Positions 7,516-15,837 of a stretch of 64,000 bases of DNA are shown here, in pieces. Numbering within the stretch: the stretch's first letter is position 1; the number at the start of each line of letters is the position of its first letter. Location: NCBI RefSeq assembly GCF_018364065.1, contig NZ_JAGZMO010000003.1:248001-312000 (forward strand), given 5' to 3'. Under the pieces are notes generated by a model. The model was given only the letters and a program-made list of their open reading frames with translations, was not told where the DNA came from and searched no databases. The translations under genes were made by a program, and so were the position numbers. The DNA is from Veillonella sp. GTDB lineage: Bacteria; Bacillota; Negativicutes; Veillonellales; Veillonellaceae.

Positions 7516-8841
7516 ATGGATAAAACGAAATTGGCGCTCATTGCGCTGGCGATGATGTTTTTCGGCACAGGCATTACGGAGTTTATTCCCGTAGGGCTCT
7601 TGCCAATGTTTTCACAGGAATTTGGTGTCAGTTTATCGGAGGCGGGCTCCACGGTTTCGCTCTATGCTTTTGGTGTTGCTGTTGGCGGCGTGATTTTAAC
7701 GTCATTGACTGCACAGATAAATCGTAAGCGAATCTTGGTAGGCGGCGTTGCGTTGTTCTTGCTCGGCCATATCGTAATGGCTATGGCCCAATCATTTGCA
7801 TGGTTGTTAGCCGGCCGCATCATGGCGGCAGCAGCTCACGGGCTCTTCTTCGCTATCGCCTCATCTGTGGCAGTCAGTTTAGTGCCACCAACAAAGAGTG
7901 CCGGTGCGATTGCCTTTATTTTTAGCGGATTCACTATTGCCACAGCCTTTGCCGTGCCACTGGGAACTTATCTTAGTGCCTTTTTCAGTTGGCGCCTTCC
8001 CTTCTGGGGCGTAGTGGCCGTATCTATCTTTACGTTATGGCTCAATTGGCGATACATTCCGAATGATGCGGGGCATATAGGGAATGTAGGAAGTGCAGGA
8101 GAAGCAGGAAATGCGGAGGACACAGGGACTGCAGGGCGCGTAGGCAATGCGAGTATTGCGGACCATGGAGGAAGTACGCCAAGTTGGCGCGATCAATGGA
8201 AGTTGGTTACAACTCCACAGATTGTTTTGTCCTTAGTGATTACGGTGCTAGGCTATGGCGGAACCTTTGCTACATTCACTTATTTATCTCCCATTTTACA
8301 AGACATTACGAAAATCAGTGCGTCTACGGTCAGCCTTGTGCTTATCATGTATGGTGTAATGATAGCCATTGGAAATTATTTGGGCGGACGCTTTGGAAAT
8401 AATGACCCGCTTAAGGCATTGTTATATACATTTATTGTACAAGGGCTTATTTTATTGGCGTTCTATTTTACAGCCGGTTCGGCAGTGCCAGCTATTATTA
8501 CTGTAGCAGGTATGGGACTTCTGGCCTTTATGAGTGTTCCTATGTTGCAGGCCAATATTATGTTGCTGGCGAAACGATACGTACCGAATGCTGTAGACTT
8601 GGCGTCTTCGTTAAATATTGCCGGTTTCAGTGGCGGCATTATGTTGGGTGCTATTTTAGGCGGCTTTGTCATTGATTGGGCCGGCCTCGAATATACTGCG
8701 TTAGCCGCAGCCTTCATGGTAGGACTAAGCGTGGTGCTTACCTTTGGCTTCGTAGTGTCCGAAGCTAAGGCACGACGAAACAGCCACACAGGTGATGCTG
8801 TGGAATTAAGCGATGATTCGTTAGTGTTTGACAAGCAATAA
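7516..8841 (+). CDS. MFS (DHA1-type) efflux transporter
   Basis: 441 residues with twelve predicted membrane segments and the start GTGITEFIPVGLLP seen in the AraJ/YdhP-like DHA1 drug and sugar efflux group; a motif-A-like NRKRI follows segment 2. The central cytoplasmic loop (about residues 183-217) contains an unusual low-complexity stretch of three-residue units (G-N-V, G-S-A, G-E-A and so on), a 9-nt tandem repeat at DNA level. Start ATG follows GGAGG. Probably repressed by the divergent HxlR protein and cotranscribed with the flavin reductase-like gene ten bases upstream of whose frame it ends. Confidence 0.88.
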   Translation: MDKTKLALIALAMMFFGTGITEFIPVGLLPMFSQEFGVSLSEAGSTVSLYAFGVAVGGVILTSLTAQINRKRILVGGVALFLLGHIVMAMAQSFAWLLAGRIMAAAAHGLFFAIASSVAVSLVPPTKSAGAIAFIFSGFTIATAFAVPLGTYLSAFFSWRLPFWGVVAVSIFTLWLNWRYIPNDAGHIGNVGSAGEAGNAEDTGTAGRVGNASIADHGGSTPSWRDQWKLVTTPQIVLSLVITVLGYGGTFATFTYLSPILQDITKISASTVSLVLIMYGVMIAIGNYLGGRFGNNDPLKALLYTFIVQGLILLAFYFTAGSAVPAIITVAGMGLLAFMSVPMLQANIMLLAKRYVPNAVDLASSLNIAGFSGGIMLGAILGGFVIDWAGLEYTALAAAFMVGLSVVLTFGFVVSEAKARRNSHTGDAVELSDDSLVFDKQ

Positions 8842-8871
8842 TTTGTTTTTTTGACGGAAAGGATGTTATGT

Positions 8872-9387
8872 ATGAAAGAAATTAATGTAAAAGAATTGCA
8901 ATTGAACCCTATGACGCTAATCTCAGACGGTTGGATGTTGATTACGGCGGGGAATGAAGGGAACGGCTTTAACACAATGACCGCCAGCTGGGGCCATATG
9001 GGCGCCATTTGGGGCACGAACAAAGGCCTGCCAACAGCGACAGTATATATTCGCCCGTCCCGATTCACGAAAGAATTTGTAGAACGGGAAGAGTATTTTA
9101 CATTGTCTTTCTTTGGAAATGAGTATAAACGCCAACTGGCTTATCTCGGCACGCATTCCGGACGGGATGAAGATAAAGTAGCTAAAGTGGGATTGGAACC
9201 GGTATTCGACGGAAATACAACGTACTTTAAAGAAGCTGATTTAGTACTGGTGTGCCGCAAAATTTATAAAGCTCCACTCGTTGAAGAAGGCTTCTTGGAT
9301 CAATCCTTGATTACGGAAAACTATCCGGAACGAGATTTTCACACCATGTACATTGGGGAAATAAAGAAGGTTCTTGTAAAAGACTGA
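8872..9387 (+). CDS. Flavin reductase-like (FMN-binding split barrel) protein
   Basis: 171 residues in the flavin reductase-like family: GNGFNTMTASWGHMGAIWG (about 31-49) and TVYIRPSRFTKEFVEREEYFTLSFF are characteristic of the small flavoproteins annotated as flavin reductases. An in-frame ATG at 8851 is possible, but the ATG at 8872 has GGAAAGGA eight bases upstream. It lies directly after the MFS gene and likely belongs to the same HxlR-controlled transcript. The electron acceptor is unknown. Confidence 0.85.
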   Translation: MKEINVKELQLNPMTLISDGWMLITAGNEGNGFNTMTASWGHMGAIWGTNKGLPTATVYIRPSRFTKEFVEREEYFTLSFFGNEYKRQLAYLGTHSGRDEDKVAKVGLEPVFDGNTTYFKEADLVLVCRKIYKAPLVEEGFLDQSLITENYPERDFHTMYIGEIKKVLVKD

Positions 9388-9539
9388 GTGTAGTTGATGG
9401 AATCGGATATATTGTTTTCTCGACTAATGATGCGCGGACTTTTAAAATAGGTTAAAATGATGCATAATAGTAAATATTAGGCGTTAACATTTATAATTCA
9501 CCGATTATATTTAAACGATTATAATTCAACGCCTATATT

Positions 9540-9600
9540 TAAACTATTATTTTTTAACTATTATGCTTTAACTATTATGCTTTAACTATTATGTTTTAAC
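9540..9600. repeat. AT-rich tandem repeat
   Basis: About four diverged copies of TTTAACTATTATGC in tandem between the flavin reductase gene and niaR; looser copies of TTTAAACTATTA and CGATTATA precede it from about 9490. No hairpin or coding potential is visible. Confidence 0.6.
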
Positions 9601-9667
9601 GATTACATTTATAGTGACTATTTTAAAATGACTATTTTATTATCCTCATAGTAAGGTAAGAACGCGT

Positions 9668-10192
9668 ATGAATAAGAAGGAAAAACGACGCCAAGGACTG
9701 CTGTCTATATTAAGTCAAACTACAACACCGCTGACCGGTGAAGTGTTGGCTCAGAGTTATGGAGTGACCCGTCAAGTTATTGTAAATGATATGGCCGCGC
9801 TCCGTGATGCGGGGTATCCCATTCAATCAACGGTAAAAGGTTATGAAATCAGCAAAGTTTCAACGGAAGGGATTTTGCGAACTATAACCTGCCGTCATAC
9901 ACCGGAAGATACACTGACGGAATTGCATACGATTATTGAATTGGGCGGGATGGTTCACAATGTATCAGTGACCCATGACGTATATGGCAATTTGACCGCG
10001 CCGTTACCTATAAAAACAGAGGCGGATATAGAAGGCTTTTTAAATAAACAAAAAAATTCCGCCAGCGGTTTGTTATCCAAATTAAATAACGGACTGCATA
10101 CACATCTAATTGAAGCGCCTACCTTGGAGGCTATGGAGCGTATTATTAAAACATTACAAGAACTACATATAGTAATAGCACCGGACGAATAA
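9668..10192 (+). CDS. niaR: NiaR niacin-responsive transcriptional repressor
   Basis: 174 residues: an N-terminal HTH_11 domain (RRQGLLSILSQ..LTGEVLAQSYGVTRQVIVNDMAALRDAGYPI) and a C-terminal 3H domain whose conserved histidines are in CRHTPED, HNVSVTHDVYG and HTHLIEAP. NiaR (YrxA) represses niacin uptake and NAD synthesis genes when nicotinic acid binds. The ATG has an AAGG-type site upstream. The next gene is a NiaP-like transporter preceded by a strong dyad, which fits the NiaR regulon. The stop codon lies within the terminator stem. Confidence 0.92.
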   Translation: MNKKEKRRQGLLSILSQTTTPLTGEVLAQSYGVTRQVIVNDMAALRDAGYPIQSTVKGYEISKVSTEGILRTITCRHTPEDTLTELHTIIELGGMVHNVSVTHDVYGNLTAPLPIKTEADIEGFLNKQKNSASGLLSKLNNGLHTHLIEAPTLEAMERIIKTLQELHIVIAPDE

Positions 10193-10207
10193 CAGTCCGG
10201 TGTTTTT
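10178..10207 (+). terminator. niaR terminator
   Basis: CACCGGAC (10179-10186) pairs with GTCCGGTG (10195-10202), followed by TTTTT. The stem overlaps the last codons of niaR. Confidence 0.85.
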
Positions 10208-10275
10208 ATTTGCCCGAATCCTTTTTAAGATTTCAAAAACACCTTGCTATCTGCCGTTTCTTGCTGTATATTAAG

Positions 10276-10308
10276 AAAAGTATACACATTAAATAACTGT
10301 ATACTTTT
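10276..10308. promoter_or_regulatory. Candidate NiaR operator upstream of niaP
   Basis: Exact inverted repeat AAAAGTATACA (10276-10286) / TGTATACTTTT (10298-10308) with an 11-base centre, 30 bases before the transporter start. Its position between niaR and niaP makes NiaR the natural candidate ligand; this is inference. Confidence 0.6.
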
Positions 10309-10338
10309 GACGGGTATAGAACTATAGGGGATGACTTG

Positions 10339-11661
10339 ATGATTATTGATGAATTAAACAGGATGAAACCGAATCGTTTCCACTACAAATTGTTGCTCAT
10401 TGCCGGAATCGGCTGGGCGTTTGACGCTATGGATACGGGCATTATTTCTTTTATCATGCCCGTATTGACCAAGGAATGGCAACTCACCGGTACGGAAATC
10501 GGCATGCTTGGCAGCATAGGACTTTTAGGTATGGCCATCGGTGCCATATTGGGCGGAGCCTTAGCCGATCATCTGGGGCGTAAAAAAATCATTACGTGGA
10601 CCATGTTGCTTTATGGGGTTGCTACGGCTTTGTCAGCGGTGGCACCGAACTACGATTTTTTGTTGTTCTGCCGTTTATTGGTCGGTCTTGGATTGGGCGG
10701 TGAACTCCCTGTAGTGGCCACGTTAATTACTGAATATTCGCCGCAGGACTCCCGCGGCCGTTTCATCGTAATGTTGGAAAGCTTCTGGGCCATCGGCTGG
10801 CTTTTGGCAGCCCTTATCGCCTATCTCATCATTCCTCACTACGGCTGGCGTATCGGCTTGGCCATCGGGGCATTGCCGGCTCTCTATACCGGTGTCATTC
10901 GATCCCATATGCCGGAATCCTTACGCTATTTAATTAAGCAGAAAAAACTGGACCAGCTAAATGCAACTATCGGTCAAATTGAAACAGCGACTCAGGTGCC
11001 ACTCACACGATGCACCGAAGAGGAATTACAGGCCTTAACGTCCGACTCTGCCCGCACAGGCCTGAGCACGCTTTGGAGCAAACAGTATGCCCTGCGTACC
11101 TGCATGCTGTGGATTACCTGGTTCGGTATTGTTTTCAGTTACTACGGGATTTTCATGTGGCTCCCGTCCTTAATTTACCAACAAGGTTTTACCATTATAA
11201 AATCATTTGAGTATCTGTTGATTATGACCTTGGCACAGTTCCCCGGCTATATTTCAGCGGCTTACTTGGTCGACAAAATCGGACGCCGCTATACGTTGTC
11301 GCTCTATCTTCTGTGCAGCGGCATCAGCAGCTATTTCTTTGGACATGCGGGATCTGAAATAATGTTACTGGCTTCGGGCATTTGTATGTCATTTTTTAAT
11401 TTGGGCGCCTGGGGCGTTATTTATACATACACACCGGAATTGTATCCTACAGAAATTCGAGGCCTTGGATCCGGTTGGGCAGCCGGCGTCGGTCGTATCG
11501 GTGGTATCATCGCACCTATGCTGGTAGGTGTCCTCCTATCCCATCAAATGCACATGGACGCTATTTTTTACCTCTTCGCCTCCGTCTTTGTCATCATTTC
11601 ACTGGTAGTACTAAGCTTCGGGAAAGAAAGCAAGAAACAGGCCCTAGAGGGTATAAAATAA
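10339..11661 (+). CDS. niaP: NiaP-like niacin transporter (MFS)
   Basis: 440 residues, twelve membrane segments, in the sugar/SV2-like branch of the MFS: GWAFDAMDTGIISFIMPVL in helix 1, DHLGRKK after helix 2, RLLVGLGLGGELPV in helix 4 and PELYPTEIRGLGSGWA in the second half. These are features of NiaP and related metabolite:H+ symporters. The ATG at 10339 follows GGGGATGA; a TTG three bases earlier is less likely. Immediately behind niaR and a strong dyad, so niacin or a related pyridine is the likely cargo. Confidence 0.85.
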   Translation: MIIDELNRMKPNRFHYKLLLIAGIGWAFDAMDTGIISFIMPVLTKEWQLTGTEIGMLGSIGLLGMAIGAILGGALADHLGRKKIITWTMLLYGVATALSAVAPNYDFLLFCRLLVGLGLGGELPVVATLITEYSPQDSRGRFIVMLESFWAIGWLLAALIAYLIIPHYGWRIGLAIGALPALYTGVIRSHMPESLRYLIKQKKLDQLNATIGQIETATQVPLTRCTEEELQALTSDSARTGLSTLWSKQYALRTCMLWITWFGIVFSYYGIFMWLPSLIYQQGFTIIKSFEYLLIMTLAQFPGYISAAYLVDKIGRRYTLSLYLLCSGISSYFFGHAGSEIMLLASGICMSFFNLGAWGVIYTYTPELYPTEIRGLGSGWAAGVGRIGGIIAPMLVGVLLSHQMHMDAIFYLFASVFVIISLVVLSFGKESKKQALEGIK

Positions 11662-11772
11662 AACGCCCCACTAGGCCTTTCAGCTAATCGCTCATCACAG
11701 ACGTCCCTTTTGAACGCGACTTTCATCTGTAGTTCGGAGGGAGTAAGCATTTCCTTGTGGAGGACCGGATAG

Positions 11773-12066
11773 TTTAAAATAAGTAGTGCGTAATCCGGAA
11801 AAGGTCCAATGCTTTGTGTGAGATTATAGAGGAATACTTAAAAGTTTTGGCGTAATCCGAATGTTGCCAGTATTAAAAATACAAATATAAAAAAGGCTTA
11901 TACCTTCTGAAGCATCCCTTTTGCTGCTTGACAGCTGGGTGCAAGGAAGGTATAAGCTTTTTTATTTATATGATTAAAAATTTCGAATTACGCTCAAAAC
12001 TTAAGAGTACCTTGGTAATCTTAAAGGTATTGGACCTTTGGTTTATAAATTAGCGATTATTTTAAA
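11773..12066. repeat. Long foldback element B with shared apical core
   Basis: Imperfect hairpin of about 290 bases. Pairs visible from outside inward: TTTAAAATAA (11773-11782) with 12057-12066, AAGGTCCAAT with ATTGGACCTT, AAGTTTTGGCGTAAT with a near complement, and a tip stem GCTTATACCTTC with its complement. The tip core (about 11905-11945) matches element A at 6.8 kb almost base for base. The right end contains the stop codon of pepD. Confidence 0.75.
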
Positions 12067-13493
12067 TCTTTCAATAATGCAACAAGGTAAGTGTAAATCC
12101 GATCTACAGAAGAAAGACTTACGCGTTCTTGCGGCGTATGTGCATGAGTGATAGTTGGGCCAAAGCTGATCATTTCAGTGTTAGGCATAACGGCTTTCAA
12201 AAGACCGCATTCGAGGCCTGCATGGATAGCTGTTACTAATGGTTTTTGGCCGGTAACTTGTTCGTAGATGGCTACGGACTGTTCTTCCAAGGCACTGCCG
12301 GCTTCGTATTCCCAAGCAGGGTAGGAGCCGTCCACTTTAATTGGCAATCCTAAGGTGCTTGCCAATAATTGGAATTTGCGAACAAGGAAATCCATGGAAC
12401 TGGCGGACATGCTGCGAATGGACACGGAAATGTTGATGGTGTGTTCTGTTTCTTTAATGATGGCAATGTTGTTACTTGTTTCTACAAGGCCTGTTAAGGC
12501 ATGGTTCATAGCGAATACGCCGTTAGGAGCCAAGTATAAGAATGTCAATAAAGATTCAGCAGTGTCGCCGCCATATACAGTGTCAGGCATAGTGCCGTCG
12601 CTGATTAGAATATCGATGTTTTCATCTTGTGGAGTGTATTCGTGACGGTATGCTTTAATTTTGGAATGAATCCAGTTTGTTACCGGTGTTACGTCAGCTT
12701 CATTTACTAAAATAGTAGCGGAACCTACGCGTGGAATGGCGTTGTGTTTGGTACCGCCTTCGAAGTTGGCTAATTGGAAGTTGTACTGACCGGCTAATTC
12801 ATAAAGCAAACGACCTAAAATTTGGTTGCCGTTAGCACGTTCTTTTTTGATTTCAATGCCGGAATGACCGCCCAAGAAACCGTTGATGGTTAAGGTAAGG
12901 GCATGATTGAAACGAGTGTCCACATTGTCGCGGAGGCGTGGAATTTCTACTGTTACACGGCAACCGCCGGCGCAACTTACTACGAATTCCCCTTCTTCTT
13001 CGGTATCGATGTTGAGGAGGTATTTGCCTTCGATTTGGCCTTCTTTAATAGCTAACGCACCATCCATGCCGGTTTCTTCGGATGTAGTGAAGAGGCATGT
13101 CATAGGGCCGTGAACTACAGTTGGATCATCTAAAATCGCCAAAGACATAGCCACAGCAATGCCGTTGTCGGCGCCGAGGGTTGTTTCGTTGGCATGGAGC
13201 CAATCGCCGTTGATAATATGTTCAATCGGATCTTTTGTAAAATCGTGAGTGGATGCGTCGCTCTTTTCACAAACCATATCCATATGGCCTTGTAAAATAA
13301 TAGCAGGACGGTCTTCATAACCGGGGGTAGCCGGTTTTTTTATAATAACATTGAGGGCCTCGTCTTGTTGTACATCCAGGTTCCGTTCTTTTGCAAAGCT
13401 TACCAGCCAGTCGCTGACAGCTTTTTCATTACCGGAACCGCGAGGGATTTGATTCATTTGTTCAAAATACGTAATTGTTTTGTTGTTGCTCAT
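12057..13493 (-). CDS. pepD: PepD aminoacyl-histidine dipeptidase (M20C)
   Basis: 478 residues, the usual PepD length. Metal-site motifs are clear: LQGHMDMVCEK (about 68-78), TLGADNGIAVA (about 105-115) and TSEETGMDGA (about 140-149), with the C-terminal AIHAGLECG. The family cleaves Xaa-His and other dipeptides in the cytoplasm using two metal ions. The ATG follows GAGGTG. It is transcribed alone, divergent from the asparaginase gene, and ends inside foldback element B. Confidence 0.95.
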   Translation of the reverse strand: MSNNKTITYFEQMNQIPRGSGNEKAVSDWLVSFAKERNLDVQQDEALNVIIKKPATPGYEDRPAIILQGHMDMVCEKSDASTHDFTKDPIEHIINGDWLHANETTLGADNGIAVAMSLAILDDPTVVHGPMTCLFTTSEETGMDGALAIKEGQIEGKYLLNIDTEEEGEFVVSCAGGCRVTVEIPRLRDNVDTRFNHALTLTINGFLGGHSGIEIKKERANGNQILGRLLYELAGQYNFQLANFEGGTKHNAIPRVGSATILVNEADVTPVTNWIHSKIKAYRHEYTPQDENIDILISDGTMPDTVYGGDTAESLLTFLYLAPNGVFAMNHALTGLVETSNNIAIIKETEHTINISVSIRSMSASSMDFLVRKFQLLASTLGLPIKVDGSYPAWEYEAGSALEEQSVAIYEQVTGQKPLVTAIHAGLECGLLKAVMPNTEMISFGPTITHAHTPQERVSLSSVDRIYTYLVALLKDLK

Positions 13494-13687
13494 ACCAGCA
13501 CCTCATTTAATAAATTCTTATTGTGATGAAATACTCTATAAAAACGCTCTACACCTATACTAACATATTTGTATTGATTTGTGAAAAAGAGGATTTGTTT
13601 GTTATAATTTTATTAGGATTTATTGAAAAAATTGAAATTAGAAAATAACTGGATGATGGATAGAGTAAGATATCAGAGGAGGCTATT

Positions 13688-14665
13688 ATGTATTCAACAA
13701 AATTAGTGATTATCGGCACCGGTGGCACCATTGCCGGGCAGAGTACAGCCGCCCAGGATTTGACCGGATATCACGCCGGGGAGCTGTCAGTGGAGACGCT
13801 GGTGGCATCCGTACCGGGTTTGGATCAGTACGGACCTTTTGAGAGTTATCAATTTTGTAACATAGACAGTTCGTCCTTGACCGAGGAACACTGGCTCGGC
13901 TTGTCTCGCTGTGTGCAGTCTTATGTAGACCGCGATGATGTGGGCGCCGTGTTGATTACGCATGGCACGGATACGATGGAAGAAACAGCGTATTTCCTTC
14001 AGCTTACTGTAAAAACAGACAAGCCGGTTGTTCTGACCGGGGCCATGCGACCTGCATCGGCTATCAGTGCGGAAGGACCGCTCAATCTATTGCAGGCGGC
14101 GCAGACCGCCCGTTCCGAAGAGGCGGGGCAGATGGGCGTACTTGTTGTATTAAACGGCGCTATTAATGGCGCCCGTGAGGTGCACAAGGCGCACACAACA
14201 GCGGTGGAAACCTTCGAAAGTCCTTACTTCGGGCATATCGGCTTTGTGCAGGAAGGGGTGGCGCGTTTTTACTATAAACCACTTCGCGCTCACACATGGC
14301 ACAGCCGTTTTGCACCGCTGAGTATTTCCGAATTGCCATTGGTTGTTTCCCTGACACTTTATGCGGATATTCCGGGCGATTTGCTTCGCAAGGTGTTGGA
14401 GCTGAAACCGAAAGGAGTGGTCCTTGGCGGCCTCGGTCATGGCAATATGCCGCAATCCATTGAAAATTGGGTGAGTAACTTGGACATTCCCGTTGTAAGA
14501 GCGTCCCGTACGGGCAGCGGCATGGTGTCCGTCAGTCAAAGTGCAAGTCCGAAATTCCTCGTGAGTGACACCTTATCGCCGCAGAAAGCGCGCATTCTTT
14601 TGATGCTAGGCCTCACACAGACCGATAAGAAAGAAGAACTGCAGGAACTGTTTTATACGTATTAA
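13688..14665 (+). CDS. L-asparaginase family protein
   Basis: 325 residues of the bacterial asparaginase fold. The N-terminal catalytic threonine motif is IGTGGTIAGQS (residues 8-18) and the second threonine motif is LITHGTDTMEETAYFL (about 86-101), with TGAMRP following. No signal peptide precedes the catalytic motif, so the enzyme should be cytoplasmic. It hydrolyses asparagine (and possibly glutamine) to the acid and ammonia. Start ATG follows GAGGAGG. Type I versus type II cannot be settled by eye. Confidence 0.93.
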   Translation: MYSTKLVIIGTGGTIAGQSTAAQDLTGYHAGELSVETLVASVPGLDQYGPFESYQFCNIDSSSLTEEHWLGLSRCVQSYVDRDDVGAVLITHGTDTMEETAYFLQLTVKTDKPVVLTGAMRPASAISAEGPLNLLQAAQTARSEEAGQMGVLVVLNGAINGAREVHKAHTTAVETFESPYFGHIGFVQEGVARFYYKPLRAHTWHSRFAPLSISELPLVVSLTLYADIPGDLLRKVLELKPKGVVLGGLGHGNMPQSIENWVSNLDIPVVRASRTGSGMVSVSQSASPKFLVSDTLSPQKARILLMLGLTQTDKKEELQELFYTY

Positions 14666-14780
14666 TATAAAAAACACAGGAACTGAAGGCAGGAACTGTT
14701 AGATATATTATTATAAAAGAAGAGGTGCAGGATCTAGAGGTAGGGGAGCCGCCCTCCGGTAGTTTGCTACATATGGACAA

Positions 14781-14813
14781 AAAAATACCGGAAGACTGAT
14801 GCTTCCGATATTT
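14781..14813 (-). terminator. cbiZ terminator
   Basis: On the minus strand CGGAAG, a short loop and CTTCCG are followed by GTATTTTTTT. It lies just after the stop codon of the CbiZ gene. Confidence 0.75.
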
Positions 14814-14827
14814 GATGAATTAACTAG

Positions 14828-15628
14828 CTATTTTTCTTGCAAGGCTTTGCATGTGCGATTGTTTTCCAACGCGCGATTCATAGCGAGGCGAACGGTTTTG
14901 GCCAAGGTGTCGCCGAATTGTGAGAATGTACCTGCATCGGTTAAAATAGGACCGTTTGTGTCGATGGTAAAAATAATGCCGTCCGTAGCGGTGCCTGATG
15001 CAGGATGCGTGCCGGCCTGATTTAAAATGTTGTTTTCCCAGAGCGCGATGGTTTTCGCTTCCGTAATGGTAATGAGGGCCTTTGTCATGGCTCCGTCCGT
15101 TAATGCCTGATTCGTAAAGACGAGCAGGTTAATGGTGTGAGGTTCGCGGAACTGGCCGTCCGATTCTTTGTAATAGAAACCGTCACCGGCACGGTGGGCC
15201 GTTTGGTCATAACCGGCCGTGGCGATAACCTCTACGATGATGTCGTCGGAAGTAACAGCCGCATAAGCGTGCCATTCCATGGAGGCGCTGGTGATGAGGC
15301 CGGTGCAGAAATTGAGCGGATAATCTTCCTGTTCAAATTCAAGGCTTAAATATTCAGCCACTGAGCCGCCGGGCAATTCTTTTTCCGTATTGACGAAAAA
15401 GTTGAGCTGCTGATTGCGCAGTGCCAAGGTATGGTGGAAACCACCGTTAAAAGGACTGGTGCTCAAGCTGTAATGCACATCGTCAAAGGCCACAACCAAA
15501 GCCGATTTTGTACAGTTTACGTAACCGCCTACAGCCAGTTGAGCCGGTGCTTTATATGGATTTGTGGGAATTGTATTATTATGAGATTGAAAATGACCGG
15601 AGTCATTTGTATGATTGGTTTGTGTCAT
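14828..15628 (-). CDS. cbiZ: CbiZ-like adenosylcobinamide amidohydrolase
   Basis: 266 residues. The C-terminal two thirds matches the CbiZ family: AAVTSDDIIVEVIATAGY, PHTINLLVFTNQALTDGAM, ITEAKTIALWE and the ASGTATDGIIF stretch. CbiZ removes the aminopropanol side chain from (pseudo)cobamides so they can be remodelled. The first 30 residues are polar, rich in Asn, His and Thr and probably disordered. Start ATG follows AGGAG. No other cobamide gene is adjacent; this points to cobamide salvage encoded elsewhere. Confidence 0.88.
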   Translation of the reverse strand: MTQTNHTNDSGHFQSHNNTIPTNPYKAPAQLAVGGYVNCTKSALVVAFDDVHYSLSTSPFNGGFHHTLALRNQQLNFFVNTEKELPGGSVAEYLSLEFEQEDYPLNFCTGLITSASMEWHAYAAVTSDDIIVEVIATAGYDQTAHRAGDGFYYKESDGQFREPHTINLLVFTNQALTDGAMTKALITITEAKTIALWENNILNQAGTHPASGTATDGIIFTIDTNGPILTDAGTFSQFGDTLAKTVRLAMNRALENNRTCKALQEK

Positions 15629-15759
15629 GTGAATCTCCTGTAAATATCTGGCAGAATCGTTTAAAATAAAGGTATCTTCATATATGCTTTATACATATTT
15701 GTTAAAAGTATCATATGTTCTCTATATTAAATAATTTTTCTAAAATTGTCATTATCTTT

Positions 15760-15813
15760 ATGATTGAGTTTCAAAGTATTATTTGAATGATTGAGTTTCA
15801 ATGCATTATTTGA
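15760..15813. repeat. 27-bp direct repeat, two copies
   Basis: ATGATTGAGTTTCAA begins each of two adjacent 27-base units (15760-15786 and 15787-15813) that differ at two positions. It lies 25 bases before the mscS start. Confidence 0.8.
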
Positions 15814-15837
15814 GTTAAAAAGAAAAGGAGACGAAGT

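Noticed and set aside
11662..11772. Small gene between niaP and foldback element B
   Set aside because: No frame with a ribosome site; the sequence is short and unremarkable.
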